A stretch of 64,000 nucleotides of DNA, taken from positions 197,716 through 261,715 of the forward strand of contig JABWCP010000002.1 of the NCBI GenBank assembly GCA_013360215.1, in the 5' to 3' direction. A program made the position numbers and the translations under genes. The notes under the pieces were generated by a model. That model was not told where the DNA came from. It made no database searches and saw only the letters and a list, made by a program, of their open reading frames with translations. Numbering within the stretch: position 1 is the stretch's first letter; the number at the start of each line of letters is the position of its first letter. Origin of the DNA: a bacterium. GTDB lineage: Bacteria; CLD3; SB21. Of the stretch, positions 44,494 through 51,950 are shown piece after piece.

Positions 44494-44524
44494 GTGCCCC
44501 CACGTAACGAAACTGCAAGGAATT

Positions 44525-46630
44525 ATGGATCAACGATTAAACGATCTTACGGCTTTGGCATACAACCTCTGGTGGTCATGGAATCAAAACGCACAATCAG
44601 TTTTCCGCGAATTATCCCCGCAAATCTGGGAGGAAAGCAATCATAACGCAGTTGCGGTTTTGCACGGAACGAGCCACCAAGAATTGCGTGCACGTCTCAA
44701 CGATTCACATTTTCGTGAAAAGGTGGATCGTGTTATTACGCAGTTTCGCAGCTATATGCAGCACGAAAACACCTGGGGATCGCATCACGCTCAAACGTTT
44801 CGTGATAAGCCGGTCGCCTATTTCAGTCCTGAATTTGCATTGCATGAATGTTTACCGATTTATTCGGGCGGGCTCGGCGTCCTATCCGGCGATCATATCA
44901 AGTCGGCCAGCGATTTGGATATTCCATTTGTCGGTGTCGGTTTGTTTTATCGTCAGGGTTATTTTCAGCAACATATCGCCATTGACGGTACACAGCAGGA
45001 ACTCTACCCGCTCAATGATACGACGCACTTGCCTTTGTCACTTCTTTCCGACCGTACCGGAAAACCTGTAGTAACTGTAGTTGAAATCGGACACAGTCTG
45101 GTCAGCTTATACTGCTGGCAAGTCAAGGTCGGTCGCGCTCAACTGTATTTGCTCGATAGCAATCATCCGGATAACGAAGAACATTATCGCGAACTGACAT
45201 CACGCACCTACGGCGGCGATATCATGACGCGCATTTGCCAGGAAATCGTGATGGGAATTGGCGGTGTTCGATTGCTCCGTTCTATCGGAATTCGTCCGTC
45301 CGTATATCACATGAATGAAGGCCATAGCGCATTTCTCACACTGGAACTGCTCCGTGAACGTATGCTTGAAGGCCAGCCGATGGATACGGCGCGGGCATGG
45401 GTTCGTGAACATTGTGTTTTTACCACGCATACGCCGGTTCCTGCGGGCCATGATCGTTTTAGCCGCGACCTGATGACGTTTGCATTAGCCAACTATTGCG
45501 CGATTCTTGGCTTAACGATTGATCAGGTTATGGGCCTGGGACGCGTGCATCCGGACGATGAAAAAGAAACATTTTGTATGACCGTACTGGCGCTCAAAAT
45601 GTCTCGCGCATCCAATGCCGTCAGCGCGTTGCACGGTAATGTCAGCCGCAATATGTGGAAAGAACTTTTTCCGGATCGTCCTGTTGAGCAAGTGCCGATT
45701 TCACATATTACCAACGGCATCCACATCTTAAGCTGGATGAATAAGCGCACCCGTAATTTTTGGCGCAAATTTCTCGGTGAAAACTGGGAACAACATATCA
45801 AACAACCGGATTTCTGGCAACGCGTAGCCGACCCTTCGTTTATTTCCGATGAAGAAATCTGGGCGCTGCGTTATGATCTCCGGCGCATGCTCATCGAGTT
45901 TATGCGTGTACGCCTCAAAGAACAACAACGTCGTGCGGGCGGAGACGGTGTGCGCGTGTTCTCAAACTTTTTTTCACCAGACATATTAACCATCGGCTTC
46001 GCGCGCCGTTTTGCTACCTATAAACGCGCACCTATGATTGTTCAAAACCTCGAACGGGCGATTCAATTTTTCAATGACCAGGATCAACCGATTCAGGTTG
46101 TGTTTTCAGGTAAAGCCCACCCCAAAGACGACAGCGGAAAAGCGTTCATCAAACGCATTGTCGAATTGAGCAAACATCCCCAACTTTTTGGCAAACTGGC
46201 CTTTATTGAAAATTACGATCTTTATGTTGCCCGGTTTCTTACATCCGGCTGCGACGTTTGGCTTAATAATCCCCGTCGTCCTCTTGAAGCCAGCGGTACC
46301 AGTGGGCAAAAAATCGGCATACACGGCGGACTCAATTTATCCATTCTTGACGGATGGTGGCGTGAAGGTTATGACGGGACTAACGGATTTGCTATCGGTA
46401 AGGATGAGTCGCTGGGCAATGAAGCGGAACAGGATCGCTTAGACGAAGAAAATCTTTATCTGACACTCAAAAATGAAGTGATACCCGCATTCTACAATCG
46501 CGATGCCAACGGTATTCCCCGCGTGTGGATCCAAAAAATTCGCCGCGCCATGCAAACCTTGATTCCGGTGTTTAATACGGATCGCATGGTCGCCGAATAT
46601 TTTGAAACCATGTATCGCCGCAATTCATAA
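44525..46630 (+). CDS. glgP: Alpha-glucan phosphorylase (GT35, short type)
   Basis: Phosphorolysis of glycogen or maltodextrin to glucose-1-phosphate. 701 residues from the ATG at 44525 (AAGGA five bases upstream). This is the shorter archaeal/Thermotoga-type phosphorylase, with an N-terminal DUF3417-like part (LAYNLWWSWNQNAQSVF). The core shows YFSPEFALHECLPIYSGGLG, HMNEGHSAF, THTPVPAGHD and HITNGIH. The pyridoxal-phosphate region is EASGTSGQKIGIHGGLNLSI, with the Lys in GQK where the common form is GMK, then DGWW. Its 3' end overlaps that of the opposing bcp gene by six bases. No other glycogen gene is nearby. Confidence 0.94.
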   Translation: MDQRLNDLTALAYNLWWSWNQNAQSVFRELSPQIWEESNHNAVAVLHGTSHQELRARLNDSHFREKVDRVITQFRSYMQHENTWGSHHAQTFRDKPVAYFSPEFALHECLPIYSGGLGVLSGDHIKSASDLDIPFVGVGLFYRQGYFQQHIAIDGTQQELYPLNDTTHLPLSLLSDRTGKPVVTVVEIGHSLVSLYCWQVKVGRAQLYLLDSNHPDNEEHYRELTSRTYGGDIMTRICQEIVMGIGGVRLLRSIGIRPSVYHMNEGHSAFLTLELLRERMLEGQPMDTARAWVREHCVFTTHTPVPAGHDRFSRDLMTFALANYCAILGLTIDQVMGLGRVHPDDEKETFCMTVLALKMSRASNAVSALHGNVSRNMWKELFPDRPVEQVPISHITNGIHILSWMNKRTRNFWRKFLGENWEQHIKQPDFWQRVADPSFISDEEIWALRYDLRRMLIEFMRVRLKEQQRRAGGDGVRVFSNFFSPDILTIGFARRFATYKRAPMIVQNLERAIQFFNDQDQPIQVVFSGKAHPKDDSGKAFIKRIVELSKHPQLFGKLAFIENYDLYVARFLTSGCDVWLNNPRRPLEASGTSGQKIGIHGGLNLSILDGWWREGYDGTNGFAIGKDESLGNEAEQDRLDEENLYLTLKNEVIPAFYNRDANGIPRVWIQKIRRAMQTLIPVFNTDRMVAEYFETMYRRNS

Positions 46631-47086
46631 CGACGACGTACGAAGATATGCGAGTACACGATCCGCGTGAACTTGCGCATCCCTTTCGGCATGAATCACG
46701 TCCATAATTTTTCCATCCGACGGACGAATGATATACGTGACTCTTTTATTGCGCCAGAGTCCCCACAACCATAGTGTACCAAACTTTTTGCTCAATGCTC
46801 GATCATGGTCGTAAATGAGTGCGTACGGTAACCGATGATGTGTGCGAAATTTTTCATGGGTCGCGTCGTCATCCAAACTGACGCCAAAAACCACACCGCC
46901 TTGTGCCGCGATTTCGCCATATACATCGCGAAAGTAACACGCTTGCCCGGTACAAACGCGTGTAAAATCCATCGGATAAAAGAAGAAAACTACAGCTTTG
47001 TGCCGGCTATATTGCGCAAGCGTATGTTCCTGACCGCCCGAATCCCGCCAAGTTAATTCAGAAATAATAGCATTTTTTTTAAGCAT
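46625..47086 (-). CDS. bcp: Peroxiredoxin (AhpC/TSA, BCP-like)
   Basis: Thiol peroxidase of about 153 residues from the ATG at 47086, which has AAAGGAGTT eight bases upstream; the longer frame reads through hpnE. The active-site segment FYPMDFTRVCTGQACYFRD has the peroxidatic Cys and a second Cys five residues on, a typical BCP/Prx-Q pair. YDHDRALSKKFGTLWLWG and TYIIRPSDGKIMDVIH follow. It is the last gene of the squalene operon, seven bases after hpnE, perhaps protecting the polyprenoid pathway from peroxides. Confidence 0.88.
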   Translation of the reverse strand: MLKKNAIISELTWRDSGGQEHTLAQYSRHKAVVFFFYPMDFTRVCTGQACYFRDVYGEIAAQGGVVFGVSLDDDATHEKFRTHHRLPYALIYDHDRALSKKFGTLWLWGLWRNKRVTYIIRPSDGKIMDVIHAERDAQVHADRVLAYLRTSSL

Positions 47087-47093
47087 AGAGAGA

Positions 47094-48431
47094 TTAACTC
47101 CTTTTGTTTTTTTCGTCTTGCAACACGGCCTCCGCGCATCGGATACCGCTAAGTACCGCGCTTTCGATCGTCGAAGGTAATTCATCGGCGATCCAGTCTC
47201 CGGCTAAATACAACCCTTGAATTCCAGTGCGACTATGAAAACGATACGAATCTTTCGCATGATTGTTCGAGGTGGCGCGCACCGACTTGATAATTTCAAT
47301 ACGACGAACCGAACTAGGTTTAAAATTTTTAAACAGAAGTGTCATGTCATCTGTTATTCTCTTTTCCCAAATTGACGCCGCATCAAAAACAGACGCGCCG
47401 GGGTGGCTGATCGTAATCTGAATACATTCTGAGTTTTTTTTGAATACCCATTGTACGTGCGTTCCTATACATGCGGCCATAGGTCCGTCGAATAACGCAT
47501 CCGGATGCATCTCATTTAACCATATATAGGCCGATAATATCGGTGCCGATGAAAAATTTTGGAAACGTGATGTCCATTCGTTTTCTACAGGTAAAAGCTT
47601 GCCGGCACTCCACGGCGGTACGGCCATAATGACTTTATCAGCCCGAATGATTTCGCCGTTTCGCAACGTGATTCCATCTACCCGGCCATTAGAAACGGTG
47701 ATATGGCGTACAAATGAATGAAAATGCAACGAACAACTTTTTTGTTTTAAAAACCTTACAGCCGGTTCGACCAATACGGCGTCGAGTGATTTTTCCGGAA
47801 TAATAAAACGTCCATCGTCGCGTGAACCGAAAAAAATTCGTCGCATAGCCTCGCCAAACTGAACCACATCGGCATCTTCGGGATGCTGATTCATAATCGC
47901 TAAACAAATCGGGTTCCAAAACCATCGTCGTGTGTCCTGCGTAAATCGCCAGGCGTCCAACCAATCGGATACAAACCGTCCCCTTATTAACGGTTTACGC
48001 ATTGATAAACCCGCCCTCAAAATACGCCAGCGTTCGCTCAATGGGATCGCATCGTATCGCATAATACCGTACAGGGCATACCACGGCGCAGGCCAATCCG
48101 GTAAATTCAAACAGGCTATCCGGCCATCGACGGAATAAAAATTCAAAGGAAACGATTTTTTGGGAATATCCAATGAGGCATTTAATGAATCAAGCCACGC
48201 ACGGGTAGCATGATAACACCCCATCAGGAGATGCTGGCCGTTGTCGAGTGTCGATCGTGATGCAACATCGGTAAACGAAAAAGTACGCCCTCCGGCATAG
48301 GCATTTTTTTCATATAAACTTACATCATGCCCCGCCTGTGCAAGCGTCGTCGCGGCAGCCAGTCCGGCTGTACCGGCGCCGATGATGATTATTTGAGAGG
48401 GAGATTTAGCCACGGTAAGGGCGATCATCAA
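47094..48431 (-). CDS. hpnE: Hydroxysqualene dehydroxylase HpnE
   Basis: FAD enzyme reducing hydroxysqualene to squalene, the last step of the HpnCDE route. 445 residues. The N-terminal Rossmann motif is IIIIGAGTAGLAAATTLAQAG, followed by YEKNAYAGGRTFSF and DNGQHLLMGCY, a signature of HpnE among amine-oxidase-like flavoproteins. The end has GLYLAGDWIADELPSTIESAV for FAD binding. The start overlaps hpnD by 26 bases. An alternative, carotenoid-type desaturase, is less likely given hpnC and hpnD upstream. Confidence 0.93.
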   Translation of the reverse strand: MMIALTVAKSPSQIIIIGAGTAGLAAATTLAQAGHDVSLYEKNAYAGGRTFSFTDVASRSTLDNGQHLLMGCYHATRAWLDSLNASLDIPKKSFPLNFYSVDGRIACLNLPDWPAPWYALYGIMRYDAIPLSERWRILRAGLSMRKPLIRGRFVSDWLDAWRFTQDTRRWFWNPICLAIMNQHPEDADVVQFGEAMRRIFFGSRDDGRFIIPEKSLDAVLVEPAVRFLKQKSCSLHFHSFVRHITVSNGRVDGITLRNGEIIRADKVIMAVPPWSAGKLLPVENEWTSRFQNFSSAPILSAYIWLNEMHPDALFDGPMAACIGTHVQWVFKKNSECIQITISHPGASVFDAASIWEKRITDDMTLLFKNFKPSSVRRIEIIKSVRATSNNHAKDSYRFHSRTGIQGLYLAGDWIADELPSTIESAVLSGIRCAEAVLQDEKNKRS

Positions 48432-49245
48432 ACCAAGTTCGGCCTGCGGTTTGTATTTTTTCCGATAAAGTAAGGCTTACCCGATGAGCGGTCGGTGTAA
48501 AGCCGGTTTGTTCGATTTTATCAAGCAATAACCGATACATGTTTTCCATGACCCGTGCCGGAAAAAGCGCCAACGACGGATACGCACGAAACGCTTCATC
48601 GGCCAATTGGAATTGTTTTCTCGCTTCGGCACATTGCAGCCTCAACGCATCCTGAACGGCTGACGGATTATCAAAAAACGCACGCCGATCCGTCACCGGA
48701 AAATAGATCCGGCCGTCCGCTATATCAGATGCTGCATCACGAATCGTATTGGTCAATTGTAAAGCTAAACCGGCATGCAACGCAAACCGTTCACTGGCCG
48801 TATGATGCGCTCCCAAAATCCTAATGATCATCAATCCAACGGCTGACGCAACGCAATAGCAATATTCATACAATTCATCAAACGTGCGGTATTCTCTGCG
48901 CTCTAAATCCATTTCCATCCCGCGAATAACGTCATGAAACAATTGAACAGGAATCGAAAAATCACGCGCAACCCGCATCACCCGATTGAGCAAATAATAT
49001 GACGAATGACCGCGCTCGGCGGCAATCAATTCTTTTTTCCATACAGACAAATGCGTCGCGGCATCGGAACCATTTTGATCCACGATATCATCCGTGATCC
49101 GGCAAAATGCATATACCGTAAAAATAGCTTCGCGTTTCCCTCCCGGAAAGAGCATCATCGGATAATAAAAGCTGCTGCCGGAGCGTCGCGTAATACTTCG
49201 GGCATCCTCTTGCAATATCGTTTCTATATCCATAAAACGCGCCAT
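48406..49245 (-). CDS. hpnD: Presqualene diphosphate synthase HpnD
   Basis: Condenses two farnesyl diphosphates to presqualene diphosphate. About 279 residues from the ATG at 49245 (GGA upstream); the frame starts at a TTG at 49254. The first Asp-rich motif is YAFCRITDDIVDQ; the second is QLTNTIRDAASDIADGRIYFP. MYRLLLDKIEQTGF near the C-terminus is typical of the trans-isoprenyl synthase family. It overlaps hpnC by 22 bases and hpnE by 26. Confidence 0.93.
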   Translation of the reverse strand: MARFMDIETILQEDARSITRRSGSSFYYPMMLFPGGKREAIFTVYAFCRITDDIVDQNGSDAATHLSVWKKELIAAERGHSSYYLLNRVMRVARDFSIPVQLFHDVIRGMEMDLERREYRTFDELYEYCYCVASAVGLMIIRILGAHHTASERFALHAGLALQLTNTIRDAASDIADGRIYFPVTDRRAFFDNPSAVQDALRLQCAEARKQFQLADEAFRAYPSLALFPARVMENMYRLLLDKIEQTGFTPTAHRVSLTLSEKIQTAGRTWFDDRPYRG

Positions 49246-50117
49246 AGTATCCAAAATTTGTCTTTTAAACCAATCGTCGGACGATGATTCAGCGTATCAC
49301 CGCCCGTTTTTTCCATTTTCATAAGCACACGTAATCCGCTCAACCATATCATACCGATGATTTTGCGATCTTTGAAACGCAGGTAACCCAACAACGCATG
49401 CCCTTGATCAAACAAATCACGTGTTTTTTTTAAACAGACCGCCATCGTCTTTGAAAACGACGTATTTACCGTTTTATTTTTCCAGTCTTCTTCGGTATAG
49501 CCGCATTCTTTCATCAGTTCCAGCGGTATATACAGCCGGTTTTTCTGAAGATCAATGAATACATCCTGCCAATGATTGGTGAGCTGGAGCGCCGAACAAA
49601 TGGCATCCGACAAAGGGGTCATTTTTTCCCACATAGTCGAGTTATGTGTGTAACCAAGGATATGCAGTACGATGAGGCCGACCGGATTGGCCGAATAACG
49701 ACAATACCCCATGAGTTGCTCTTCGTCGGTATATCTATTTTTGAGAAGATCTACTTTGAAGGCGCTCAGGACATCATCCAACCATTGACGGGGAATACCG
49801 CCCTTTTGCAACGTCACGGACAGCGCCGCAAACATCGGATCTTTGGCGCGTCCTTCTTCGCTGGCTTTGAGCGCAGCCTGCATCCATAAAAGTCCGTGCA
49901 TACGTTGTTCGATAGTGCCGGTGCCTTCGTCAGCTACATCATCGGCGCGGCGTAAAAAGGTATAAACCGCCGCAAGGTGACGGCGTTGAGCGGCATTAAA
50001 AATCCATGAAATAACAGGGAAATTTTCGTAATGCGAAGCGGCAAAATCCCGGCACATCGCATAGGCCGCGTCTATTTCATCGTCGGAATACGAACCGATC
50101 GCCCGCTCCTCATTCAT
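49224..50117 (-). CDS. hpnC: Hydroxysqualene synthase HpnC
   Basis: Converts presqualene diphosphate to hydroxysqualene. 297 residues, same fold as HpnD. First Asp motif FLRRADDVADEG, second motif QLTNHWQDVFIDLQKNRLYIP, in which Phe-Ile replaces the more usual Val-Asp. PVISWIFNAAQRRHLAAVY is the family N-terminal helix. It overlaps the DUF4149 gene by eight bases. With HpnD and HpnE it gives squalene from farnesyl diphosphate; a squalene-hopene cyclase is not in the window, so the end product is unknown. Confidence 0.92.
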   Translation of the reverse strand: MNEERAIGSYSDDEIDAAYAMCRDFAASHYENFPVISWIFNAAQRRHLAAVYTFLRRADDVADEGTGTIEQRMHGLLWMQAALKASEEGRAKDPMFAALSVTLQKGGIPRQWLDDVLSAFKVDLLKNRYTDEEQLMGYCRYSANPVGLIVLHILGYTHNSTMWEKMTPLSDAICSALQLTNHWQDVFIDLQKNRLYIPLELMKECGYTEEDWKNKTVNTSFSKTMAVCLKKTRDLFDQGHALLGYLRFKDRKIIGMIWLSGLRVLMKMEKTGGDTLNHRPTIGLKDKFWILWRVLWI

Positions 50118-50604
50118 CGCGTTCTCGCAGGGTTAGGCCGACTACCAAAAGCGCGAGTACGATATTGAATCCTACGAGTGCAGAATACCGGCGATGCCAT
50201 GCGTCGAATTCCTTACGCTCGGGGCGCGGATCGTTTTCTTTGGCGTATTGATCGAAGTCTACGATTTTTTCTTTGAGCATCGTCATCTGCGGCGTGATAA
50301 AATCCGCGTAGAAAAAAAGATTGATCAGCATCACACCGGACACGATCCCACGTACACGCGACCATAGTGATTTTTGACGCCTATACAGAACAAAGGACGA
50401 TACAACGATCAACGCCGCACACACGTATTCCAGATGATTCATTCGAACAAGAATCAATCCGTTGATATATCCGGCGATGGTTTTGGAATCAAGGTTTCTA
50501 AAAATAGTACCGGCGACACCGTATGCCAAAAACACGAGAATGCCGATCCATGCACCGGCAAACAATAATATCGCTCCGCGCCATGTATAATTTCGGATAC
50601 TCAT
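50110..50604 (-). CDS. Small four-helix membrane protein (DUF4149/TMEM205-like)
   Basis: 164 residues, with membrane segments at roughly 10-32, 58-75, 83-100 and 140-158. Motifs GAWIGILVFLAYGVAGTIFR, NHLEYVCAALIVVSS and INLFFYADFITPQMTMLKEK fit the DUF4149/TMEM205-like family, whose function is not settled. It overlaps thiO by four bases and hpnC by eight. Its place inside a polyprenoid operon hints at a membrane or lipid role, but this is position-based inference only. Confidence 0.7.
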   Translation of the reverse strand: MSIRNYTWRGAILLFAGAWIGILVFLAYGVAGTIFRNLDSKTIAGYINGLILVRMNHLEYVCAALIVVSSFVLYRRQKSLWSRVRGIVSGVMLINLFFYADFITPQMTMLKEKIVDFDQYAKENDPRPERKEFDAWHRRYSALVGFNIVLALLVVGLTLRERDE

Positions 50605-51737
50605 GCGTTGGTACTCCCGTTAAATCGCGAGGGTGAAAAGGGTGCCAACATCGGCGAAGGTTTGCCTGTGATGATCATATCGGCTATAAGTTTGGCCGTT
50701 ATCGGCATAAGAAGAATGCCATTGCGAAAATGCCCTGTTGCTACGACGAGGTTGGTCAAGCGTGTTTCACCAAGCAACGGAAGGCGATCCGCACTACAGG
50801 GACGCAAACCGGCCCACCGCTCTACCGATTCGAAAGTTTTGGACTGCGGGATCAATGCTCTTAGTTTTTCGATAAATCCGACAATCACCGAGGGCGTCAC
50901 GGCTTTATCAAAGCCGGCATCTTCGACCGTTGAGCCGATAAGCAGCCGACCGCTATTGCGCGGTACGTAATAAAAATCTTCAAGGTATGCCGGGTATCGA
51001 ATAAAATCAGGTTTCGGCATTTGCATCGCGACGATCTGCCCCCGTATCGGTTTGATCTCCGGTATCGTTTGTGTCAATCCGGGAATCTGTGATGACCATG
51101 CACCGGCGGCCAATACATATCGTGCCGCAGATACCGTCCCGGTTTTGGTTTGAAGATGATCAATCGCTTCATTATTGAGTATGATGGATTCGACCGCAGA
51201 ATACTCCAAGATATCCACGCCGAGATTTTTGCAGCATTCGGCCAGCGCGGCGCTCAATTTGCGGTTTTCCACCTGATGGTTATCCGGCAAATGAATCGCC
51301 GCCATGCCTTCGCGCAATGCAGGCTCCGCTTCGCCGGTTTGTTCGACGCTCCAAAAATGCGCATGCATCCCGAGCCCGACATACCACGACAACCATGGCT
51401 TCGGATCCATTTCAGGTGAGATAAGTTTGAGAATGCCTTCTTTGCGGTATTCGCAATCCATACGGCTGTGGTATTCGATACGCCGAATGGTCTCTTCATA
51501 CATGTTTTGACTTTCCCTGCACAATCGAAAAAAAGCTTTTTCGCGATCCGACAAATTTTGACGCGGCATGATCAACTGCGGTTCGAGCATGCCTGCGGAT
51601 GCGTGGGAAGCCTCATATCCCGTTTGTGTTTTTTCTAAAATGGCTACTTTTATTTTGCTGTGACGAAATTTGATTTCATACGCGATCGAAAGCCCGATCA
51701 CACCCCCGCCGATCACAACGACATCATATATTTTCAA
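50601..51737 (-). CDS. thiO: Glycine oxidase ThiO-like FAD oxidoreductase
   Basis: 378-residue DAO-family flavoenzyme, best matched to glycine oxidase ThiO, which makes dehydroglycine for thiamine synthesis. VVVIGGGVIGLSIAYEI binds FAD, EASHASAGMLEPQ follows, and GLRPCSADRLPLLGET is near the end. The start codon is TTG (51737) with AGGAG six bases upstream and no in-frame ATG nearby. It heads the squalene operon and is coupled to the DUF4149 gene. thiS, thiG and other thiamine genes are not here, so another D-amino or secondary-amine substrate is possible. Confidence 0.8.
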   Translation of the reverse strand: MKIYDVVVIGGGVIGLSIAYEIKFRHSKIKVAILEKTQTGYEASHASAGMLEPQLIMPRQNLSDREKAFFRLCRESQNMYEETIRRIEYHSRMDCEYRKEGILKLISPEMDPKPWLSWYVGLGMHAHFWSVEQTGEAEPALREGMAAIHLPDNHQVENRKLSAALAECCKNLGVDILEYSAVESIILNNEAIDHLQTKTGTVSAARYVLAAGAWSSQIPGLTQTIPEIKPIRGQIVAMQMPKPDFIRYPAYLEDFYYVPRNSGRLLIGSTVEDAGFDKAVTPSVIVGFIEKLRALIPQSKTFESVERWAGLRPCSADRLPLLGETRLTNLVVATGHFRNGILLMPITAKLIADMIITGKPSPMLAPFSPSRFNGSTNA

Positions 51738-51766
51738 AACTAACTCCTGGTTGATGCTGACAATTC

Positions 51767-51795
51767 AATATAGAAGCGTTGTCTTAAAAAATCAA
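51767..51795 (-). promoter_or_regulatory. Promoter of the thiO-hpn operon
   Basis: On the minus strand TTGATT (51790-51795), 17 bases, TATATT (51767-51772). The predicted start is about 25 bases ahead of the TTG start codon of thiO. Confidence 0.65.
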
Positions 51796-51850
51796 GCTTG
51801 GGCACGTACTGAAACGCTTAATTTTCAATGGTTTTAGGCGTTTTTTATGC

Positions 51851-51879
51851 TTGATATTGGCTTAGCCAAGAAATATATT
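51851..51879 (+). promoter_or_regulatory. Kinase operon promoter with a palindrome in the spacer
   Basis: TTGATA (51851-51856), 17 bases, TATATT (51874-51879). The spacer contains a perfect 13-base palindrome TTGGCT-T-AGCCAA (51857-51869) directly after the -35 box, a good position for a repressor. The predicted start is about 65 bases ahead of the GTG at 51951. Confidence 0.6.
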
Positions 51880-51950
51880 GCCGCGTTGTAATCCGCAATT
51901 CTTTTATCTATTTATTGTAATTTTAAATATACAATTCCGGGAGTTTTTTA

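Noticed and set aside
51812-51848. Hairpin AAACGC...GCGTTTTTT as a terminator
   Set aside because: It lies between two divergent promoters, where no transcript needs to end, and the stem is short with a large loop.
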